From: Bacillota bacterium
GTDB taxonomy: Bacteria; Bacillota; Clostridia; Lachnospirales; Lachnospiraceae
Length of the DNA: 62,868 nucleotides
Assembly: GCA_023421505.1 (NCBI GenBank)
Contig: JAEZTJ010000085.1
Location: 1 to 62,868, forward strand
Reading direction: 5' to 3'
The notes under the pieces were generated by a model. The model was not told the origin of the DNA and did no database searches. It saw nothing but the letters and a program-made list of their open reading frames with translations. Of this stretch, positions 8,285 to 15,360 are shown piece by piece. A program made the translations under genes and the position numbers. Position 1 is the first letter of the stretch. The number at the start of each line of letters is the position of its first letter.

Positions 8285-9868
8285 ATGAAAAAGTATTATA
8301 CTGATTATGAAAATACACAGTATGAAGATATTGCAGATAGGTTTGACAGTATAAAATCTGTTGATGCCAGATATATAGCACAAGCTGATCCAATGGATAG
8401 GGGAAACGATTTAATCGAGGCATTAATACCCTTAAAAAGTTATACTAAAAGTATAGATAATTTCGAATATAAGCCATATATTTCACCTCATGAAAGAAGT
8501 TGTTCACCAGAAGAAAGAGCGATATTTATTTATCGGCTTGATTATTATAGAATAGGGCGTGATTATACCCCCTTAATAGACAGGGAAATTGAAATTGCTT
8601 TGAGAAGATGCTATAGAGCAAGGAAAAAATTCAATATAGATAAGATTAAGACGCTTAATGATACAGGTAAATATTTTACTGACTGTGAATATAAAAAAAT
8701 TGAGGGGTATAAAACTCAAGGATGTGCAGTCATAGGCATATCAGGAGGAGGGAAAACCACTTCAATTTCAGCTGCTTTATATAATTATCCCCAAGTTATT
8801 TATCATACAGATGAAAATAGCCGCTGTCTGCAGATTGTTTATATAAAGGTTGAATGTCCAGCGGATGGGAGCTTAAAAAGTTTTTATAATTTCTGTTTGG
8901 ATGCACTGGCAAATGCAGTGGGAAAAGAGCTAGAAGTAAATAAAGATAAAATGACTATAGGTGAAAAAGAAAGATTATTTAAGAAACTGGCATTACGGTG
9001 GAATTTAGGATTAATAGTGATTGAAGAGATACAACAGTTGAGTAAACAAAGAGAAGAAACAATGAATCACTTTCTGACATTGGCAAATGATACACAAATT
9101 CCAATTATTTATGTAGGAACGTATAAGGCGCTAAAGGGGATCTTCGGAGTAGATTTTCGCCTTGCGAGACGCCTTGGAAACGAAATTTCGGTTAAGAGAT
9201 ATGAGAAGGATCTCTATTGGGATGATATGATAGAAGAATTATGGGGGTATCAATGGCTGAAAGAATACATTCCATTAACGCAGGAACTTAAGGATGTATT
9301 TTATGATGAAACTGCCGGAATCATAGATAGAGTAATTAACTTATTTGAGGCAGTACAATTAGATGCAATCTTACAGGAGAAAGAAAGTGTAAATGATATT
9401 TCTCCGGAATATGTGAAGAAAGTATCAGTAAAATACTTTTCTACCACAAGAGATGTTCTATATTCTTTAAGTAAAGGAGAAGAAGTTACAGAAAAATGGG
9501 ATGATTTATATGATAGAAAGGTAGACAAGAATTCTGTTAATGAAGTAGCTAATGCACTAAACGAGAAAAGAGCGAAAGAAATTATTTTAGATAATAATCG
9601 TAAAACAGAAAATATAACCGTCACCGTACTACGAAATAATATAATAACAAATATCGGTTTATTTTTAAAAGATAGATATCCAGTTAACGATATCGAAAAA
9701 GCATTTGAATTCCTGCATAAAAAACATAAGAAAAAGATCCTTGATATGGATGAAAAAATGATTAATGGATTAGTATTGGATTTGCTTGCCGATCCAGAAC
9801 AAATGATAAAAAAACCTAAAAAGGGTGAAGTAAAATACGATTTACCTGGCTTAGAAGGATTGTTATGA
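8285..9868 (+). CDS. tnsC: TnsC AAA+ transposition regulator
   Basis: A 527-residue ATPase linking target-bound TniQ to the TnsAB transposase. The Walker A motif is GISGGGKTTS (about residue 152) and Walker B is LIVIEEIQQLS (about 245); YVGTYKALKGIF looks like the sensor region. The length is close to Tn7 TnsC (about 555) and longer than the short TnsC of type V-K elements, which fits a TnsA-containing element. ATG 8285 follows AGGAG at 8271. A strong terminator lies 84 bp downstream, so tnsABC is a closed operon and the cargo is transcribed separately. Confidence 0.9.
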   Translation: MKKYYTDYENTQYEDIADRFDSIKSVDARYIAQADPMDRGNDLIEALIPLKSYTKSIDNFEYKPYISPHERSCSPEERAIFIYRLDYYRIGRDYTPLIDREIEIALRRCYRARKKFNIDKIKTLNDTGKYFTDCEYKKIEGYKTQGCAVIGISGGGKTTSISAALYNYPQVIYHTDENSRCLQIVYIKVECPADGSLKSFYNFCLDALANAVGKELEVNKDKMTIGEKERLFKKLALRWNLGLIVIEEIQQLSKQREETMNHFLTLANDTQIPIIYVGTYKALKGIFGVDFRLARRLGNEISVKRYEKDLYWDDMIEELWGYQWLKEYIPLTQELKDVFYDETAGIIDRVINLFEAVQLDAILQEKESVNDISPEYVKKVSVKYFSTTRDVLYSLSKGEEVTEKWDDLYDRKVDKNSVNEVANALNEKRAKEIILDNNRKTENITVTVLRNNIITNIGLFLKDRYPVNDIEKAFEFLHKKHKKKILDMDEKMINGLVLDLLADPEQMIKKPKKGEVKYDLPGLEGLL

Positions 9869-9951
9869 TCTTAGGGATATATGTTTTTGTGATAAAGTAA
9901 GATTAGTTTTACATTGTACTGCATTCAAAAAATTAATTAATAAAACAGTTT

Positions 9952-9977
9952 ACCCTCCTCTTTGTAGGAGGGTTTTT
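9952..9977 (+). terminator. Rho-independent terminator after tnsC
   Basis: ACCCTCCT, loop CTTTGT, AGGAGGGT followed by a T run. It closes the tnsABC operon. Confidence 0.85.
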
Positions 9978-10093
9978 ATGTAGTTATAATAGTATGGTTT
10001 AGAATCTATTTAATGAAACATAAGGAATAATATGGCAATCTAATTTATTTAGTATTATAATGTAAGATGAAATTAAAATATAAGGAATTTTGT

Positions 10094-10417
10094 ATGATTT
10101 CTTCAAGTTACAATTTTAATGAATTTGCAAAATATGTAAAAGATAAGAGTTTTCCTGAAATAATAAAATTTACACAAGATGAGTGTTATGAAGCTGAAAA
10201 GCGAATAATTGGAGGAACAAGAGGTGCTCCATGTGCAAGAGAAGAGGGATGCTCTGAGTATGTAAATCTTCTTAAGGGATTATTATTTTTTCTTGGCAAT
10301 GGTATTAAGCCCGGTGGAGTTTATGATTGGGATTTTGTTAAGTACAAACCAATTATAGAAGGGTTAGTTCAAAAAGGCATAATGAAGAGTGATCTTTGGC
10401 TAAATTTTTTTGAATAA
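10094..10417 (+). CDS. Small cargo protein of unknown function
   Basis: A 107-residue soluble protein beginning MISSSYNFNEF and ending DLWLNFFE. Start at ATG 10094 has AAGGAA about 7 bases upstream; the ATG at 10067 lacks a ribosome site. No domain is recognised and there are no membrane segments. It is the first gene after the transposition module and is followed at 10542 by the first cargo repeat. By position it is likely accessory cargo, perhaps one part of a defence or immunity pair; this is inference only. Confidence 0.6.
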   Translation: MISSSYNFNEFAKYVKDKSFPEIIKFTQDECYEAEKRIIGGTRGAPCAREEGCSEYVNLLKGLLFFLGNGIKPGGVYDWDFVKYKPIIEGLVQKGIMKSDLWLNFFE

Positions 10418-10498
10418 GATACGGTGAATATTGGCGGAAAATGTTGTAGATATTGGTTACGGAATAATGTGATAGACTACTTCATCTATCAATGTGTT

Positions 10499-10519
10499 CC
10501 CGGGCACCAGGTGTCCGGG
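10499..10519 (+). repeat. Strong GC-rich hairpin in front of cargo repeat A
   Basis: CCCGGGCAC, loop CAG, GTGTCCGGG (one G-U pair) in otherwise AT-rich DNA, 22 bp upstream of repeat A. No T run follows, so it is not a typical terminator. The start of it (TTCCCGGGCACC) resembles TTCCCGAACACC at 11315, so it may belong to the same repeated unit. Confidence 0.5.
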
Positions 10520-10541
10520 ATGTGAGGTTTAGGAATAGTAA

Positions 10542-10587
10542 GTTTGAGGATGTCTTAAGGCTCTGAGGTATCGGGATCACGAAACAC
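10542..10587 (+). repeat. Cargo intergenic repeat, copy A
   Basis: Core CTTAAGGCTCTGAGGTATCG. Aligns with copies B (11380), C (12388) and D (13244) around TTAAG(G/A)CT, with a purine-rich left part (GTTTGAGGA). Located between the 107-residue gene and the Mrr-like gene, same orientation as the genes. Confidence 0.6.
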
Positions 10588-10719
10588 TATACGATAAACT
10601 GTTTTAGGAGGATTTTCATTCCAGCATAATTTTTAATAGATATATTAATCGATTATAAAAGGATTAGCAGTGCATTTGCTAGAGAAATATACTTACGATT
10701 TAAATAGGGGGGAATATTT

Positions 10720-11271
10720 ATGTTTATTCCAACAGTAGATAGTCAGACTGAAATGACACCATACGAATTTGAACAATTTGTAATGTTATTATTAGAAGAT
10801 GCAATTAAAGAGTTTTCTAATGCTGAAGTAAAGCATAATGAAATATCTAAAACTGCAGATGGAAATTATCAAATAGATGGGACAATCAGATTTGAAGCTA
10901 TGGGAGCGAATTTTTTAACTATTGTAGAGTGTAAAATGTATAAAGGACCTATATCAAGAGAAAAAGTGCAAGTTTTGTATGACAAGTTAAGGGCAATCGG
11001 TGCACAAAAAGGAATACTAGTTACTACATCATTTTTTCAATCAGGCGCAATTGAATATGCATCATCGCATGGCATTGCATTAGTACAAATTATTGATGGA
11101 AAATTAACCTATGAAGTTCGGTGTTATGATCCTAAAGATATTAAATATCCTGATGATCTTCCAAAATTTGCAGCTAGAGCTCAATATAGAGTTAATGAAA
11201 CATCAATTGGAAGCTGTGATGTTATTCATACTAAGTATATATCTGAATTTATAGCAGGTTCGATGGAATAA
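10720..11271 (+). CDS. Mrr-type restriction endonuclease domain protein (cargo)
   Basis: A 183-residue protein consisting essentially of one Mrr-cat PD-(D/E)xK nuclease fold. The catalytic elements are D in YQIDGTIRF and the ExK in TIVECKMYKGPI, followed by the family pattern VQVLYDKLRAIGAQKGILVTTS and a FFQSGAIEYASSHGI helix. Such proteins cut modified or foreign DNA, or act as effectors when fused to sensors; here the nuclease stands alone. A strong ribosome site GGGGGG precedes ATG 10720. It is cargo of the Tn7-like element and most likely an anti-phage or anti-plasmid function, though partners are not visible. Confidence 0.8.
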   Translation: MFIPTVDSQTEMTPYEFEQFVMLLLEDAIKEFSNAEVKHNEISKTADGNYQIDGTIRFEAMGANFLTIVECKMYKGPISREKVQVLYDKLRAIGAQKGILVTTSFFQSGAIEYASSHGIALVQIIDGKLTYEVRCYDPKDIKYPDDLPKFAARAQYRVNETSIGSCDVIHTKYISEFIAGSME

Positions 11272-11337
11272 TTGATTTTAAAAAAGCATATTGATTCCGT
11301 CGCTTAACAATATATTCCCGAACACCTCACGGCCTAA

Positions 11338-11367
11338 GTTCAAGAATCTGGGGTCCAGATAATGAAC
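11338..11367 (+). repeat. Two-part hairpin in front of cargo repeat B
   Basis: GTTCA ... TGAAC enclosing TCTGG-GGT-CCAGA, a stem with a small internal bulge ending 13 bp before repeat B. As at copy A, a stable stem immediately precedes the conserved core, consistent with a larger structured unit. Confidence 0.5.
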
Positions 11368-11379
11368 TCGCAGAATAGC

Positions 11380-11425
11380 TTATGAGAGAATACTTTAAGG
11401 CTCTAGGGTGTAAGAACACGAGACG
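11380..11425 (+). repeat. Cargo intergenic repeat, copy B
   Basis: TTATGAGAGAATACTTTAAG then GCTCTAGGGTGT and a small GTGT/ACAC stem. Shares TTATGAGAGA with copy D and TTAAGGCTCT with copy A. It lies between the Mrr-like and HNH-like genes. Confidence 0.6.
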
Positions 11426-11501
11426 TTAGCCAAGATCAAGCCTGTATTTAAAAAATAACATATTCATAAATGGATATTAAAAGATAAGAGGGATTTAAAA
11501 T

Positions 11502-12254
11502 ATGAAGAAAGTTGAAATGTGTTATTGGTGTGGAAAATTGGCATCATCAAGAGAACATGTTCCTCCTAAAAGTCTTTTTCCAGAAGATAAAGATATAAAA
11601 GAGATAACTGATAAAACGTATCGTAATAACTTAATGACAGTCCCTTCCTGTGACGAACATAATTTAAGTAAATCTAACGATGATGAGTATTTGATGACAT
11701 GCCTAAGTGGTAGAGTAGGTAATAACGGTATTGCTTATATACATAATGCAACAAAAGTAAAAAGAGCAAGAGAAAGAAATCCCAATATGCTCCAAATCTA
11801 TAAAGATGATGTTCTTAAAATCAGAGATAAAGAATTTCCTGTACAATTTGCTATTATAGACAATTATAGACTTGTACGTTCATTTGAAGCAATAGCTAGG
11901 GCTTTATATTATCATGATAAAGATAATATTTTTTGTGGTGAATGCAAAATCGTATCAGATATTTTCATAAATCCAGAAGATAAAGAGAGTACTTCTTTTC
12001 TTATTCGAGCAATTAGATTGATTGAAGACGAACAACCATATTGGAATACAGAAGTAAGGGGAAATAATGCAGATATATTTACGTATCAATTTAGTCCGGT
12101 TGATGGATTTAGATGTCAAACACTTGCTTTAACCTTTTATAATACATTAAAAGTTTACGTAATTTTAGCTGGAATGACAAGAGATGAGATTGAAAAAACG
12201 AAACCTAAATTTGAATTAATCACTAAATTTTTATTTAGTGATTCAGAAATATAA
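11502..12254 (+). CDS. HNH-like zinc-binding protein (cargo)
   Basis: A 250-residue protein with an amino-terminal treble-clef/HNH-like block: CYWCGK at residues 5-10, the SREHVPPKSLFP motif and SCDEHNLSKSNDDEYL. The C, H and N residues fit an HNH-type metal site, as seen in small nuclease families of genomic islands. The remaining 180 residues are alpha/beta without a recognised domain. ATG follows AGAGGG. It follows repeat B and precedes repeat C in the cargo row. Likely a DNA- or RNA-cutting defence protein; target and activation are unknown. Confidence 0.65.
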   Translation: MKKVEMCYWCGKLASSREHVPPKSLFPEDKDIKEITDKTYRNNLMTVPSCDEHNLSKSNDDEYLMTCLSGRVGNNGIAYIHNATKVKRARERNPNMLQIYKDDVLKIRDKEFPVQFAIIDNYRLVRSFEAIARALYYHDKDNIFCGECKIVSDIFINPEDKESTSFLIRAIRLIEDEQPYWNTEVRGNNADIFTYQFSPVDGFRCQTLALTFYNTLKVYVILAGMTRDEIEKTKPKFELITKFLFSDSEI

Positions 12255-12387
12255 ATAAATCAAGTATTAATGCTTTTTGACTATGAACATGAGACGACTT
12301 ACTTCGGCTAATGATAAGTCCTCGCCCTCCAATACACAGCTAAAGGCAAGCATCCGGTGTAAGTGCTAGTAATTCAAGGTTAGGTAT

Positions 12388-12433
12388 CTATAAGCGAAAC
12401 CTTAAGGCTATGGGGTGTCAGGAAGACATTGGA
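12388..12433 (+). repeat. Cargo intergenic repeat, copy C
   Basis: Core CCTTAAGGCTATGGGGTGTC, with a TGTC/GACA stem just after it. A longer stem (GACTTA/TAAGTC, about 12294-12322) lies upstream. Located between the HNH-like gene and the 35-codon gene. Confidence 0.6.
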
Positions 12434-12466
12434 CAAAATTGGTAATTAGTTTTATTGGAGGTATAA

Positions 12467-12574
12467 ATGAAAGATATTTTATGTAGAATTTTAGATGATT
12501 ATTCTGAAAAATTAACGAAGCATCAGATAAACCAGTATGTAACAAAACTGAGAGACTATTTATTCCGTACTTAA
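12467..12574 (+). CDS. Possible 35-residue small protein
   Basis: ATG at 12467 follows TGGAGG with good spacing; the frame reads MKDILCRILDDYSEKLTKHQ and ends after 35 codons. It could be a small antitoxin-like or leader peptide, or the surviving amino terminus of a truncated gene. It lies directly after repeat C and 78 bp before the membrane-protein gene. Confidence 0.4.
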   Translation: MKDILCRILDDYSEKLTKHQINQYVTKLRDYLFRT

Positions 12575-12652
12575 TTAAACATTATGACGGAACAGAAATA
12601 GTCCAATTATTTAGTACGCGAGCGTTATGAAAATACGTTTAATGGAGGATAT

Positions 12653-13195
12653 ATGGAAAACTTACTATTATCTAATGATTTAGTTAACATTATTGCTACA
12701 GCCATAATAACAGGGCTATTTACTTTCTGGTTAACAGGGCTTAGAGAAAATAAACAAATAAGATTAGATAGTAACCGTAAATTATTAATAGATGTTTACG
12801 ATCCTATCATAAAGGTTATTAATGAAGGTATTTGGCCAACTGAAGGTTATGATGGATTAGACGAAAAACAAACAGATAGAATTGTAGCGATCATTTCTAA
12901 TAATGAGGTTATTGCTGATTCTAGATTATTAACTTTTAGATGGGCACTTAAGGAAGATCAATATATTAATAGACACAATAGTAGTTCATTTATAAGATAT
13001 GATATAGATAAAAAGTTTTTGCACTATGCAGAATTAAGATATCAAAAATTAAGGAAGTTAGTATATTTACCGTATGATAAAAACTATATAGGAATTGGAA
13101 GAGTTATAAGCAAATTCAAATATTCTTATCATAATAACAAAAGAAGAATAATTAGAAAAATCAAAAGAAATTCAAAAAGAATAAATGTTAAATGA
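12653..13195 (+). CDS. Membrane-anchored cargo protein, unknown function
   Basis: A 180-residue protein with one predicted transmembrane helix near the amino terminus (residues 8-28, VNIIATAIITGLFTFWL) and a charged cytosolic domain ending in a very basic tail (KRRIIRKIKRNSKRINVK). TGGAGG precedes ATG 12653. This one-helix plus soluble-domain layout is common among small membrane effectors of defence islands, but no catalytic motif is seen and no family is recognised. Confidence 0.65.
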   Translation: MENLLLSNDLVNIIATAIITGLFTFWLTGLRENKQIRLDSNRKLLIDVYDPIIKVINEGIWPTEGYDGLDEKQTDRIVAIISNNEVIADSRLLTFRWALKEDQYINRHNSSSFIRYDIDKKFLHYAELRYQKLRKLVYLPYDKNYIGIGRVISKFKYSYHNNKRRIIRKIKRNSKRINVK

Positions 13196-13243
13196 GCTAT
13201 AATATCCAGATACTAAGGGCGTGTTGGGATTTTGTGGGGGGGA

Positions 13244-13289
13244 TTATGAGAGATCACCTTAAGACTCTAAGTGTCGATGCAAGGGTAAG
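13244..13289 (+). repeat. Cargo intergenic repeat, copy D
   Basis: TTATGAGAGATCACCTTAAG then ACTCTAAGTGTC. The left 20 bases match copy B closely. It sits 47 bp upstream of the large HNH gene and directly follows a G-rich run (13235-13242). Confidence 0.6.
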
Positions 13290-13335
13290 TACTGCAGAAT
13301 TATTTTTGTTGTTAATGTTAAAGAGGTGATTAAAA

Positions 13336-15093
13336 ATGAGAAAAGATCTGGAAAATGAATTGATTTATAATTATCCTAATAAAAAAATAACTAAACTATA
13401 TAAAAATGTGACGCTATATAAGAATCTACTAGACTTATCTAAATTAGAAGGGTTTAATTCACTTGCCAAGTTTTTAGAATGTAACGGGTTTAGGTATATT
13501 AATGGTCCGGAAGATAAAATAAAGCAAAAACTTTCAGAAATATTCCCTGATAGAATAGTATCGGATTTAAGACGTTCTTATTTTCCGCTATATCAAAATA
13601 TCCGGCATCAAGCTGTATTATATAATCTTAATATAGATGAATATTTGGAGAGTTTGGGTTATACATATGAGAAGCTAATAAAAGCAGCTAGTGTTGACAG
13701 GGAGACTGCTAAAGTGCTGAATTCTTTATATGGATTATCACTTGAGAAAATAGGAGGCTTTGCTGGAGTCACAAAAGAAACTGTGAGTAATGCTATTTCT
13801 GACGGAAACAGTTCACCTTCATGGATTTCTGATACTTTAGATGAGAAGATCCATGAAATATATAAATCAATGATTTTAAATCATATATTTGAAAAAACAA
13901 TTGCAGATATTACATATTGTATTTTTAATAATGAGAAGGTAAAAGGATTTTGTTTATTATGGTATACAATAGAAGGTAATGTGAACTGTGTTTTTAATGA
14001 TAAAGCACCAGAGGATTTAGTGATTTTATCTGAAAAGACATTTATGAATCAATATACCTCTGAAGACTATAAATTTTTAAATCATATAAAAGTAGTTCAT
14101 AAATTAAAAGAGGAGTACATTTTTCTTGATGATGAAAATAGTGCAGCTTTTCATGCAGCCCGCAGAACACATAAGCTTGGGGCAAAGGAATATTGTAATT
14201 ATTTAGGGTATGCAGGATGCTGTATAAAAGGAAAAGACGTTAATACTGATGAACATCTAATAGAAGTATTTGAAGAGAATTTGATTAATGGCAAAGTATA
14301 TATATCATCTGCGAATAATCATGATATTTATATGTATGCGTCAAGAGTAAAAATCCAGGGGATTAAAGGACTGCTTAATTTATTAGGATATGAACTTGGT
14401 TATGGTAACGATCGAAGCAATATTCTAAATGAAAAGTACTCCAATGAATTAAAAAATTATATCTGTAAGAAGCCTAATTATGTAAGCCTTCCAGTAGATA
14501 GTGAAATATATAAAAACATATATAATGTTAGTAAGTTTAGGCAATACTCTTTTGATGATTATTTAAAAGAGCTTGGTTATGAACGAATTGACATTAATCT
14601 TACCAAAATAGAAAAACCAGGCAAATCTATATCCGCTAAAAAGCGACATCTTGTAGAAATGGAAACAAAATTAAAACATCTGAGTGAACTCGAAAAGCAC
14701 AGATCTAAAACTGAGAAAAAGGAAATTAGTTATCGAAAAAGAAATAAAGTGTTAGTGAATGATTTAAAGGATATATATGACTATAAATGCCAGTTATGTA
14801 CTCCTCATGAGATATTTACTATAAAGAAAAAAGATGGTTTTAATTATGTCGAAATCCATCATATCATTCCTTTAGCAGATGAAGAACAACCAGATGATAT
14901 TTTAAATGATGGATTGAAGGAAGATGAATGTCTTGACGTTCTTAGTAATTTAATAGTGGTCTGCCCAAATCATCACAAATATCTTCATTACCATCATGGG
15001 GGTCTACATAAATTGGTAAAAAATGATTATGAAATCTATTTAGCTAACGATAATGGAGATAAAATTCAAATAGTAAGAAATTTTCACTTGTAG
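13336..15093 (+). CDS. Repeat-rich protein with C-terminal HNH nuclease (cargo)
   Basis: A 585-residue protein. Five divergent units end in a YL..LGY-type motif (LECNGFRY 47-54, LESLGYTY 104-111, YLGY 289-292, LLGYELGY 349-356, LKELGYE 410-416), each after a helix resembling YKNI.....G.S. A helix-turn-helix-like part lies near 123-157. The C terminus is an HNH nuclease: CQLC at 485-488, EIHHIIPLA at 506-514 and CPNHHKYLH at 543-551, all key residues present. The repeats may act as DNA- or RNA-reading helices in front of the nuclease. GAGGTGAT precedes ATG 13336. Last gene before the transposon end. Confidence 0.75.
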   Translation: MRKDLENELIYNYPNKKITKLYKNVTLYKNLLDLSKLEGFNSLAKFLECNGFRYINGPEDKIKQKLSEIFPDRIVSDLRRSYFPLYQNIRHQAVLYNLNIDEYLESLGYTYEKLIKAASVDRETAKVLNSLYGLSLEKIGGFAGVTKETVSNAISDGNSSPSWISDTLDEKIHEIYKSMILNHIFEKTIADITYCIFNNEKVKGFCLLWYTIEGNVNCVFNDKAPEDLVILSEKTFMNQYTSEDYKFLNHIKVVHKLKEEYIFLDDENSAAFHAARRTHKLGAKEYCNYLGYAGCCIKGKDVNTDEHLIEVFEENLINGKVYISSANNHDIYMYASRVKIQGIKGLLNLLGYELGYGNDRSNILNEKYSNELKNYICKKPNYVSLPVDSEIYKNIYNVSKFRQYSFDDYLKELGYERIDINLTKIEKPGKSISAKKRHLVEMETKLKHLSELEKHRSKTEKKEISYRKRNKVLVNDLKDIYDYKCQLCTPHEIFTIKKKDGFNYVEIHHIIPLADEEQPDDILNDGLKEDECLDVLSNLIVVCPNHHKYLHYHHGGLHKLVKNDYEIYLANDNGDKIQIVRNFHL

Positions 15094-15109
15094 AACATAT
15101 TAGTAGCCC

Positions 15110-15157
15110 TTGATAAATTTCTTGAAAGACTAAGCCCGGGAGACGTTATTATGGTAC
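15110..15157 (+). repeat. Possible degenerate fifth cargo repeat
   Basis: CTTGAAAGACTAAGCCCGGG and AGACGTTA loosely follow the core of copies B and D. If real, every cargo gene is followed by one repeat. The match is weak. Confidence 0.3.
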
Positions 15158-15230
15158 AGATTTGTCAAGTGTAAGTAGATCTATAAAAAGATCTTTACAA
15201 ATTGATGATATATCATCTAATAAAATCTGA

Positions 15231-15274
15231 TTTGCAAACTTTAACTTCATTTTTGCAAACTTTAACTACTTACA
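15231..15274 (-). repeat. Transposon end with tandem TnsB-type binding motifs
   Basis: TTTGCAAACTTTAACT occurs exactly twice, at 15231-15246 and 15252-15267, 21 bp apart. Read outward the element ends ...ACTACTTACA at 15274; read inward it begins TGTAAGTAGTTAAAGTTTGC, the TGT start of Tn7-family ends. TTTACAAATT at 15194 may be a third, weaker site. The next five bases, TCAAA (15275-15279), would be the target duplication if the other end confirms it. Confidence 0.75.
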
Positions 15275-15308
15275 TCAAAAATCCCCAAATATTCCTAAAC
15301 TTCTCCCC

Positions 15309-15337
15309 TTTACATCGAACATAAGTTCTGTTATAAT
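15309..15337 (+). promoter_or_regulatory. dinB promoter with LexA (SOS) box
   Basis: TTTACA (15309-15314), 17-bp spacer, TATAAT (15332-15337). Between the two lies GAACATAAGTTC (15317-15328), matching the Firmicute LexA operator GAAC-N4-GTTC. Repression by LexA and induction by DNA damage are expected. The transposon ends only 34 bp upstream of the -35 element. Confidence 0.85.
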
Positions 15338-15360
15338 GTTTTCAAAAGGAGAACATATGT

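Larger units (their letters stand above)
1..15274. mobile_element. Tn7-like transposon, one end visible (partial)
   Basis: Seen: adjacent genes encode TnsA, TnsB and TnsC homologues, with two TniQ-type proteins beside them. At 15231-15274 two copies of TTTGCAAACTTTAACT end in CTTACA, the layout of TnsB-binding repeats at a Tn7 end (TGT...ACA). Known: this family moves by cut-and-paste with TnsA+TnsB as transposase, TnsC as AAA+ regulator and TniQ/TnsD as target selector. Inferred: everything between tniQ and the end, including the nuclease-rich cargo, is one element whose other end lies left of base 1. No matching end motif was found elsewhere in the window. Confidence 0.7.

Noticed and set aside
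10542..10587. Group II intron or IscB-type guide RNA (HEARO) next to HNH genes
   Set aside because: No domain V-like hairpin was recognised and the HNH proteins lack the RuvC-like parts of IscB.
10499..13289. CRISPR array or integron attC sites in the cargo region
   Set aside because: Repeats are 0.8-1.0 kb apart with genes between, not spacers; they lack the GTTRRRY/RYYYAAC attC cores, and no integron integrase is seen.
15170..15274. A 105-bp mini-element bounded by TGTAAGTAG and CTACTTACA
   Set aside because: The inverted ends are only 9 bp, no matching target duplication was found, and the right part is better explained as the end of the Tn7-like element.
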